Of a DNA stretch of 64,000 nt, positions 58,553 to 64,000 are shown piece after piece. This DNA is from Salarchaeum sp. JOR-1. Its GTDB lineage: Archaea; Halobacteriota; Halobacteria; Halobacteriales; Halobacteriaceae. The DNA lies in NCBI RefSeq assembly GCF_007833275.1, contig NZ_CP042241.1, positions 2,046,001 to 2,110,000 on the forward strand, given 5' to 3'. The number at the start of each line of letters is the position of its first letter. Position 1 is the stretch's first letter. The notes below the pieces were generated by a model. The model did not search any database and was not told the origin of the DNA. It worked only from the letters and a program-made list of their open reading frames with translations. Both the position numbers and the translations under genes were made by a program.

Positions 58553-58947
58553 ACCGGGGTGCGCGCGCCGCAGGCCTCGCAGTGGAGGCGTTCCGTCCCG
58601 TTCTGCGTTTCGAGGTTCGTGTCGGGAAGCCCGCACTCCGGACAGCGGACGTAGGTGTCGACGTAGTCGTCGAGCACGGCTTCGACGCGGTCGGCGCCGA
58701 ACTCGCCGGTGAAGCGCGCGCGGCCGCTCTCGTCTATCTGGGCGCTCGTCGCGAGTTCGTCCTGAATGAACTTGAGGACGTGCTCCTGGTCGCGGCCGAG
58801 GCGGTCGATGGTGTCCTGGAAGTTCTCGTAGACGGTGACGTTCCCCTCCTTGCGAACCGTGGGTTCGGGGACGTCGAATCGGCTCTCGCTCCCGGCGACG
58901 TCGGGCTTCTCGCTCATCGCTCGGTCGAGTTGATCCTCGTAATCCAT
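58549..58947 (-). CDS. Translation initiation factor aIF2 subunit beta
   Basis: A 132-residue subunit of the heterotrimeric aIF2 that brings Met-tRNAi to the ribosome. N-terminal helix DYEDQLDRAM (gamma-binding), central alpha-beta domain with VYENFQDTIDRLGRDQEHVL and a C-terminal zinc ribbon with CPEC and CEAC pairs. ATG at 58947 is supported by a TATA-like box 27 nt upstream (58971-58977). Length normal for archaea. Confidence 0.94.
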   Translation of the reverse strand: MDYEDQLDRAMSEKPDVAGSESRFDVPEPTVRKEGNVTVYENFQDTIDRLGRDQEHVLKFIQDELATSAQIDESGRARFTGEFGADRVEAVLDDYVDTYVRCPECGLPDTNLETQNGTERLHCEACGARTPV

Positions 58948-58970
58948 ACGAAAATCTGGGGCGAGAGGAC

Positions 58971-58977
58971 GTAAAAG
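58971..58977 (-). promoter_or_regulatory. TATA-like box of the aIF2-beta gene
   Basis: Minus-strand CTTTTAC, centred 27 nt before the ATG at 58947; leaderless start expected. Confidence 0.6.
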
Positions 58978-59073
58978 CGGTTCGGCACGAGACGCGCTGA
59001 ACCACCCATAGAGAAGTGTGTTAACCCCTCTCAAGATACTACTAAGTCCCCGTAGCCGTTAGAAAGTTCTGTC

Positions 59074-59307
59074 ATGAAAAAGCAGGAGCTCATCCACCTG
59101 CACGGACTGCTCGCCGAAGTAAGCAACTTCTACGAGGGCGTGGAAGACGACGGCGTCACGCTCGACGAATACCAGGATCTCGGGGTGCGACCGACATCCA
59201 TCCACAAATCGAAAACAGAACACAAAGCGGCAGTGTTCGCGCTCGCGTCCGGCATCACGACGTCCGTGGAAGCCGAACCCGAGACGGTCGCCGCGCAGGC
59301 TGACTAA
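59074..59307 (+). CDS. UPF0058 family protein
   Basis: A 77-residue helical archaeal protein: MKKQELIHLHGLLAEVSNFY start, central LDEYQDLGVRPTSIHKSKTE, C-terminal HKAAVFALASGIT. The family has no known function; HKSKTEHKAAV is its conserved core. Start unambiguous. Confidence 0.9.
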   Translation: MKKQELIHLHGLLAEVSNFYEGVEDDGVTLDEYQDLGVRPTSIHKSKTEHKAAVFALASGITTSVEAEPETVAAQAD

Positions 59308-59345
59308 CCCATCGAGAGTTCTCGCGGTACACGCACGCCACGTAG

Positions 59346-59681
59346 CTACGCGTCCGCCACGTCGAGGACGGCGAGCGGGACGTCCGCGAGGTGTCGTCCG
59401 AGCTCCGAGCGCGCGATGCGGGCGGCGTGTTCGTCGCGTTCGACGTTGTAGACGGTGAGTTCGAGTTCGAGCGCGACCAGTCCCTCGTCCGCGGCGACGA
59501 ACGCGGCGTTCTCCGGTTCGCCGCAGTTCGGGCACTCGCGGGTCGCGGGCCCGATGTCGACGTAGTTCAGGTCGGGGTTGAGGGAGTCGCCGGTCTTCGC
59601 GATGGCGATGCGGACGGCTTCGTCGGCCGTGTCGACGTCGTAGACGGGGACGGCGGCCTCCAAGACGACGCGGCGGTCCAT
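59346..59681 (-). CDS. DUF555 family protein
   Basis: A 111-residue archaeal protein of the DUF555 (UPF0212-type) family. Features: VVLEAAVPVYDVDTADEAVR, LNYVDIG and a single Cys pair CPNC that could bind zinc or form a disulfide. Function unknown. It is divergent from the OGG1-like gene. Confidence 0.87.
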   Translation of the reverse strand: MDRRVVLEAAVPVYDVDTADEAVRIAIAKTGDSLNPDLNYVDIGPATRECPNCGEPENAAFVAADEGLVALELELTVYNVERDEHAARIARSELGRHLADVPLAVLDVADA

Positions 59682-59774
59682 AGCGGGCGTCTCTCGTACG
59701 CCGCTATAGTTCTTTGCCCCACGTTACCACTCGAGACCGACGGACACTTGTTCAGGACGCGACCGAGAGACGGT

Positions 59775-60665
59775 ATGGAAACCGGGTCGATCCCTCTCGA
59801 CTCTCTCGCGTCCGCGTTCGACCTGCAAGCCACCCTCGAATCGGGACAGTCCTATCTCTGGACCCGCGAGGACGGCGCGACCTACGAGACGGACGGCGCG
59901 CACGGCGGCGACGCCTGGTACGCCACCGCCGCCGACGGCGAAGTCCTGCGGGTGCGCCAGACCGACGACGAACTCGTCTGGGAGGCGACGACGGACGCCG
60001 ACGCCCTCCTCCACGACCTCCTCAGACTGGACGACGACCTCGACGCGATACGCGGTGCCGCGAACACCGACGACCTCGTGGACGCCGCGTACGACCGCTA
60101 CTGGGGGATGCGCATCGTCTCCGACCCCTTCTTCGGCTGCCTGATATCCTTCATCTGCTCGGCGCAGATGCGAGTCGAACGCATCTTCGCCATGCAGGAG
60201 TCACTCCGGGAGGCGTACGGCGAGCGCATCGAGTTCGACGGCCGCACCTACCACGCGTTCCCGACGCCGGACGCGCTCGCGGACACGACGGAGGACGATC
60301 TCCGCGACCTCGGTCTCGGCTACCGCGCACCCTACGTCCAGCGCACCGCCGAACTCGTCGCGTCCGGCGAACTCACCCGCGACGATATTCTCGGACTGGA
60401 CTACGAGGACGCCCGGGACGCGATGACGGGGTTCGTCGGCGTCGGCGAGAAGGTCGCGGACTGCGTGCTCCTGTTCAGCCTCGACTACCCCGACGCCGTC
60501 CCCCTCGACACCTGGATTCGAACCGCCATCGAGGACTACTACCCCGACTGCGCGCGCGGGAACTACGCCGACACGTCGCGCGCGCTCCGCGAGCAGTTCG
60601 GGCCGTACGCCGGCTACACCCAGACGTATCTGTTCCACCACCTGCGCAACGGCGGCGGCACGTAG
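59775..60665 (+). CDS. 8-oxoguanine DNA glycosylase/AP lyase (OGG1-like)
   Basis: A 296-residue HhH-GPD glycosylase. N-terminal domain with DLQATLESGQSYLW (as in OGG1 N domain), then the helix-hairpin-helix FVGVGEKVADCVLLFSL with catalytic Lys226, and VPLDTWI with catalytic Asp245. The Lys-to-Asp distance of 19 equals human OGG1 Lys249-Asp268. This is the full OGG1 architecture, not the shorter archaeal AGOG or AlkA type. ATG at 59775 chosen at METGSIPLD. Confidence 0.9.
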   Translation: METGSIPLDSLASAFDLQATLESGQSYLWTREDGATYETDGAHGGDAWYATAADGEVLRVRQTDDELVWEATTDADALLHDLLRLDDDLDAIRGAANTDDLVDAAYDRYWGMRIVSDPFFGCLISFICSAQMRVERIFAMQESLREAYGERIEFDGRTYHAFPTPDALADTTEDDLRDLGLGYRAPYVQRTAELVASGELTRDDILGLDYEDARDAMTGFVGVGEKVADCVLLFSLDYPDAVPLDTWIRTAIEDYYPDCARGNYADTSRALREQFGPYAGYTQTYLFHHLRNGGGT

Positions 60666-61097
60666 TCACTCGGGTTCGACCGACTCGCACGTCCACTCCC
60701 GATAAACGTTCGGTGCGGGACGGGCCTCTGTCGGCTGCATAATCCGGAGTTCGAGCCCGGGCTTGCCGGCCGTGTTCCGTTCGCGACATCGTTCAGTCGT
60801 CGGCCAGTCGAGCGTTCGCGGGGATTCATCGCCCACGCGGACGGTGACGCTCGCGGGAGCGCCGTCGAACGTCACGTGTTCGTGGGCCGCCCCCGGGTCG
60901 AGGTCGAACGGCTTCTCGAACAGGGTGGTTCCGTCACCGGCCGCGATATCGAACGCGACCGCGTACTCGGTGTCGCTCGAATTATAGAGCGTGAGGAAGT
61001 GCGCGTACTGGTCGCCACCAGTACCGAACGCGGAACATCCAGCGAGCGCGACTGTGGCGGCGGCTCCGGTCGCTGTGAGGAGGGCGCGTCGTTGCAC
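60666..61097 (-). CDS. Putative Tat-exported lipoprotein
   Basis: A 143-residue protein with a GTG start at 61097. N-terminus QRRALLTATGAAATVALAGC has a twin Arg and a lipobox LAGC (Cys21). The mature part looks beta-sandwich-like, with a conserved-looking YNSSDTEYAVAFDI. Function unknown. Its stop directly abuts the end of the convergent OGG1-like gene. An AT-rich GTTTTTGAC at 61119-61127 may be its promoter. Confidence 0.7.
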   Translation of the reverse strand: MQRRALLTATGAAATVALAGCSAFGTGGDQYAHFLTLYNSSDTEYAVAFDIAAGDGTTLFEKPFDLDPGAAHEHVTFDGAPASVTVRVGDESPRTLDWPTTERCRERNTAGKPGLELRIMQPTEARPAPNVYREWTCESVEPE

Positions 61098-61205
61098 AGC
61101 GACTATCACGGAAGCCCAGTCAAAAACCCGTATACTAGCTGACTGTACGCCTCCGGAGTTCGGGCCGCCCATACATAGAAGGTCTTCGACGGTGACGTGC
61201 CACCT

Positions 61206-61484
61206 ATGGCTACCCGCGTGCAGGCGCACGTCTTCGTCTCCGGCACCGTACAGGGCGTCTACTACCGGGCGACCACCCGCGACGAAGCCGGGAAACGCGG
61301 CGTCGACGGCTGGGTGCAGAACCTCGACGACGGCCGCGTCGAAGCGGTCTTCGAGGGAGACCCGGACTCCGTGGAGGCGATGGTGGAGTGGTGTCACACC
61401 GGCAGTCCCGCTGCCGACGTCGAGGAGGTCTCCGTGGAGTACGGGGCGCCGGAGGGGTACGAGTCGTTCGAGATTCGGCGGTAG
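61206..61484 (+). CDS. acyP: Acylphosphatase
   Basis: A 92-residue enzyme hydrolysing acyl phosphates. Active-site loop FVSGTVQGVYYRATTRDEA contains the catalytic Arg (Arg22), and GVDGWVQNLDDGRVEAVFEG contains the catalytic Asn (Asn39). Length and fold typical. Same strand as, and 38 bp before, the NAD(P)HX repair gene. Confidence 0.93.
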   Translation: MATRVQAHVFVSGTVQGVYYRATTRDEAGKRGVDGWVQNLDDGRVEAVFEGDPDSVEAMVEWCHTGSPAADVEEVSVEYGAPEGYESFEIRR

Positions 61485-61522
61485 CCCGCGGATTTACGGC
61501 GGGCGAACCGGTAGGCACAGCC

Positions 61523-62950
61523 ATGATTTCGAGCAGGCGGATGGCCGCCGTGGACGAGAACGCGGAGGCGCTCGGCGTCTCCCGGAAGCAGTTGATGGAG
61601 TCGAGCGGGAACGCGGTCGCGCGCGAGGTGCGAGACGCGGTCGAACCGGGCGCGTCGATCGCGATAGTCGCGGGCCGGGGGAACAACGGCGGGGACGCGT
61701 TCGTCGCCGCGCGCTTCCTCAGCGAGTACGACGTGTCCGTCCACCTCCTCGGCCGCCGCGAGACCATCACCACCGCCATCAGTCGGGAGAACTGGGACGC
61801 GCTCGCGGAGAGCGAGATCCTCGCGGAGGCGGTCTCGGACTCGCGCGCGCTCGACCTCGGCACGCCTGACGTGCTCGTGGACGCGCTGCTGGGGACGGGC
61901 GTGTCGGGCGCGCCCCGCGAACCCGAGGCGTCGGCCATCGACGCCATCAACGCGGCGGACGCGACGGTGGTTTCGGTGGACGTGCCGTCGGGCATGGACG
62001 CGGACACGGGCGAGACGCCGGGCGCGGTCGTGGACGCCGACCGCGTCGTGACGTTTCACGACGCGAAACCCGGCCTGGAGGGCGAAACCGTCACGGTCGC
62101 GGACATCGGGATTCCGGAGGCGGCCGAGTTGTTCGTCGGGCCGGGCGACCGGAACGTCCTCGGGCGCGACCCGCAGGCGCACAAGGGCGACTTCGGGAAG
62201 GTGACGGTCATCGGGGGCGGGCCGTACACGGGCGCGCCGGCGCTGTCGGCGCAGGCGGCGCTCCGCGCGGGCGCTGACCTCGCGTACGTCGCCTGCCCCG
62301 AGCGCGTCGCGGACGACGTGCAGGGGTACAGCGAAGACCTCATCGTCGAACCGTTCGTCGGCACGCGCCTCCAGCCGACGCACGTCGAGGCGCTCCTCGA
62401 CCGCGCGAGCGAGCGCGACGTGGTCGTGCTGGGACCGGGGCTCGGCGACGCGGACGACACCCTGCGCGCCGTCCGCCAGTTCCTCGCGGACTACGAGGGG
62501 CGCGCGGTCGTGGACGCCGACGCCCTCCAGGTCGTCCCGGACGTCGACACCGAGGCGACGCTCGTCTGCACGCCCCATCAGGGCGAACTCGAGGAGATGG
62601 GTGGCCCCCGCGAGTCCGAGTGGCGCGACCGCATGGCCGCGGCGGAGTCGTTCGCCGCGGACATCGGGCACACGATACTCGTAAAGGGCGCGTACGACAT
62701 CGTCACGGACGGCGAGGCGACGCGCGCGAACCGCACGGGCAACCCCGGGATGACCGTCGGCGGAACCGGGGACGTGCTCGCGGGCGCGACCGGCGCGCTC
62801 CTCTCCGTCACCGACCCCGTGGGGGCGGGCGGGCTCGCCGCGTACGCGAACGGCCGCGCGGGCGACGCCGCCGTCTCCGAGAACGGCTACGGGTTGCTCG
62901 CGAGCGACCTGCTTACGAGGCTCCCGCACGCACTGTACGACGATGACTGA
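61523..62950 (+). CDS. nnr: Bifunctional NAD(P)H-hydrate epimerase / ADP-dependent dehydratase
   Basis: A 475-residue fusion that repairs hydrated NAD(P)H. N-terminal YjeF_N epimerase (about residues 1-210; VAGRGNNGGDAFVAARFL and VDVPSGMDADTG). C-terminal carbohydrate-kinase-like dehydratase (about 220-470; ADP-site GNPGMTVGGTGDVLAGATGA with the conserved Asp, and VVDADAL). Overlaps moaC by 8 bp, suggesting co-expression. Length typical for archaeal fused Nnr. Confidence 0.93.
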   Translation: MISSRRMAAVDENAEALGVSRKQLMESSGNAVAREVRDAVEPGASIAIVAGRGNNGGDAFVAARFLSEYDVSVHLLGRRETITTAISRENWDALAESEILAEAVSDSRALDLGTPDVLVDALLGTGVSGAPREPEASAIDAINAADATVVSVDVPSGMDADTGETPGAVVDADRVVTFHDAKPGLEGETVTVADIGIPEAAELFVGPGDRNVLGRDPQAHKGDFGKVTVIGGGPYTGAPALSAQAALRAGADLAYVACPERVADDVQGYSEDLIVEPFVGTRLQPTHVEALLDRASERDVVVLGPGLGDADDTLRAVRQFLADYEGRAVVDADALQVVPDVDTEATLVCTPHQGELEEMGGPRESEWRDRMAAAESFAADIGHTILVKGAYDIVTDGEATRANRTGNPGMTVGGTGDVLAGATGALLSVTDPVGAGGLAAYANGRAGDAAVSENGYGLLASDLLTRLPHALYDDD

Positions 62951-63425
62951 CGACGAGCTGACCCACACGACGGCGGAGGGCGACGTGCAGATGGTTGACG
63001 TGGGCGAGAAGCCGGACAGCCACCGGCGCGCCGTCGCGCGCGGCGAGATCCACCTCTCCGAGTCCACGGTGGACGCGGTTCGCGCGGACGAAATCGGGAA
63101 AGGAGACGTGCTCGCCACCGCCCGCGTCGGCGCGGTGCAGGCCGTGAAGCACACGTGGGAGACGATTCCGATGTGCCACCAGATACCGATCACGAACGTC
63201 GAGACCGACTTCGCGCTCGAACCCGAGACGATTGCGCTCGAAGTCGCCGTCGAAACCACCGGAAAGACCGGCTGCGAGATGGAGGCCCTGGAGGGCGTGA
63301 CGACCGGGCTGAACGTCGTCTGGGACATGGTGAAAGCCGCCGAGAAGGACGGATCAGGCCAGTACCCGGGGACGCGCATCGAGAACGTCGAGGTCGTGGC
63401 GAAGGAAAAACGCCGACCGGAGTAG
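62943..63425 (+). CDS. moaC: Cyclic pyranopterin monophosphate synthase
   Basis: A 160-residue enzyme of molybdenum cofactor synthesis, converting the MoaA product to cyclic pyranopterin monophosphate. Diagnostic motifs: VQMVDVGEKPDSHRRAVA, PMCHQIPIT with the catalytic His, and GCEMEALEGVT. The catalytic Lys is in the DMVKAAEKD segment. No other moa gene is in the window, so the rest of the pathway lies elsewhere. Confidence 0.95.
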   Translation: MTDDELTHTTAEGDVQMVDVGEKPDSHRRAVARGEIHLSESTVDAVRADEIGKGDVLATARVGAVQAVKHTWETIPMCHQIPITNVETDFALEPETIALEVAVETTGKTGCEMEALEGVTTGLNVVWDMVKAAEKDGSGQYPGTRIENVEVVAKEKRRPE

Positions 63426-63628
63426 ACGGCGCGCCCGCGCGTCCCTCGGAGCGTCTGGTACCGGCCGAGTTCTGCGGGCCCGCCAGAACGTCTAACAGCA
63501 GGGACGCCGTGACTCCGCGCGAATCAGCAACATCGCCTCCAACCGCGCGCTGAGCTGCGACAGTACGACGCCGCCGAGTCAGGGGATGATGAACACCGCT
63601 CGCGGTCGTCTCGCGTGGGTTCCTCGAA

Positions 63629-63721
63629 CTACTCCGTGTCCAGACCGTACTCGCGCTTCCCCGTCCACGCAACAGTTCGTACGCTCGGCTTTCCCGGGAG
63701 CGTGTCGTCGTACCGCCGATG
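63629..63721 (-). pseudogene. Possible decayed gene tail
   Basis: Thirty codons without a start, bounded upstream by an in-frame stop at 63722-63724 and ending in TAG. Codon choice is haloarchaeal, with residues RYDDTLPGKPSVRTVAW then TGKREYGLDTE. Too short to identify; it may be a remnant or chance. Confidence 0.22.
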
Positions 63722-63870
63722 CTACCGGACGCCCTCGTTCGGTTCGAGTGAGGCCGCTCGTGGTACTCGATACTCGTAGAGTGGCCGTCCCACGTGTGGG
63801 TTTGAGGAGCCTACTCGGAGAGGGGCTCCAGTACGCGTTTCGACCAGTCTCACCGACGGCACATAACGAA

Positions 63871-63875
63871 ATATA
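63871..63875 (+). promoter_or_regulatory. TATA-like box of the secreted-protein gene at 63899
   Basis: ATATA within GAAATATAG, about 26 nt before the ATG; leaderless start expected. A second AT-rich run (63882-63895) lies too close to be the TATA box. Confidence 0.5.
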
Positions 63876-63898
63876 GAGGACGTATCTATTTATTTGCG

Positions 63899-64000
63899 AT
63901 GACACAGAAAGTATCACGATCCCTGATAGCCGTCGTCCTCGCCGCGACGATGGTGTTCGGCGCGGTCACGGTCGGCGCCGTAGCCGCCACCGGAGCGGAC
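63899..64000 (+). CDS. N-terminus of a secreted protein (3' end beyond window)
   Basis: Only 34 residues are visible: MTQKVSRSLIAVVLAATMVF followed by GAVTVGAVAATGAD. This is a typical Sec signal peptide (basic start, hydrophobic core, AVAA cleavage-like site). The signal resembles that of the DUF7282 surface protein, but the mature domain is not in the window, so its family is open. Confidence 0.65.
   Translation, partial: MTQKVSRSLIAVVLAATMVFGAVTVGAVAATGAD

Larger units (their letters stand above)
63426..63898. other. Gene-free stretch downstream of moaC
   Basis: About 470 bp with no convincing gene. It contains an imperfect hairpin just after moaC (GTTCTG 63469-63474 with CAGAAC 63484-63489), a possible terminator. 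On the minus strand, 63629-63721 is an open stretch ending in a plausible protein tail, GKREYGLDTE. GC drops toward 63860, where the promoter of the next gene begins. Confidence 0.5.

Noticed and set aside
1-64000. Search for tRNA and rRNA genes by T-loop and anticodon-arm patterns on both strands
   Set aside because: Nothing convincing was found by eye; a covariance search would be needed to exclude a tRNA.

Overview
The window is chromosomal DNA from a haloarchaeon (class Halobacteria). Evidence: very high GC with strong third-position GC, strongly acidic predicted proteins, archaeal gene families (MTH865, UPF0058, DUF357, DUF555, aIF2-beta, RNase P component 4, phosphomevalonate decarboxylase, digeranylgeranylglyceryl phosphate synthase, GHMP-type shikimate kinase, haloarchaeal RPA), and many genes whose TATA-like box lies about 25-29 nt before the start codon, the pattern of leaderless transcripts. 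I could not resolve the genus. No rRNA, tRNA, CRISPR array or intact insertion sequence was seen; the region reads as core chromosome.

Layout. 1-5.8 kb: minus-strand family 5 peptide-type ABC importer (lipoprotein binding protein, two permeases, two ATPases, the last cut by the window edge). 5.9-12.5 kb: purine phosphoribosyltransferase divergent from a complete seven-gene Mrp cation/proton antiporter operon, mnhABCDEFG. 12.5-28 kb: CoaBC, lipoproteins, a reduced thioredoxin-reductase-like flavoprotein, a degenerate NAD-kinase homologue, two metallopeptidases, endonuclease III, aldehyde dehydrogenase, phosphomevalonate decarboxylase, a type II NADH-dehydrogenase-like protein, a Gly/Met-rich protein and two glycosyltransferases. 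28-33 kb: RNase P component 4, a CRM-domain protein, MscS, the SRP (7S) RNA on the minus strand, cysteine synthase, a CoA-binding protein, a UbiA-family lipid synthase and a cold-shock protein.

33.3-38.7 kb is the most interesting block: beta-carbonic anhydrase, an Lrp/AsnC regulator, then dabB-dabA, the two subunits of a DAB-type inorganic-carbon accumulation complex. The dabBA promoter carries repeated GAACA/TGTTC half-sites, a second palindrome touching the TATA box, and a predicted structured leader of about 75 nt, where most neighbours look leaderless. I infer a regulated CO2 hydration/bicarbonate module.

38.7-52.3 kb: chorismate mutase and shikimate kinase, an ABC-2 exporter with its own lipoprotein, a HAD hydrolase, an Lhr-type helicase, a creatininase-family protein, the RPA / RPA-associated protein / phosphoesterase operon and an ArfC-type riboflavin reductase. 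52.3-64 kb: PHP phosphoesterase, a glutaredoxin-thioredoxin reductase fusion, small regulators, a five-repeat DUF7282 surface protein with a PGF-CTERM tail, aIF2-beta, an OGG1-like glycosylase, acylphosphatase, the bifunctional NAD(P)HX repair enzyme, MoaC, a roughly 470-bp gene-free stretch, and the start of another secreted protein.
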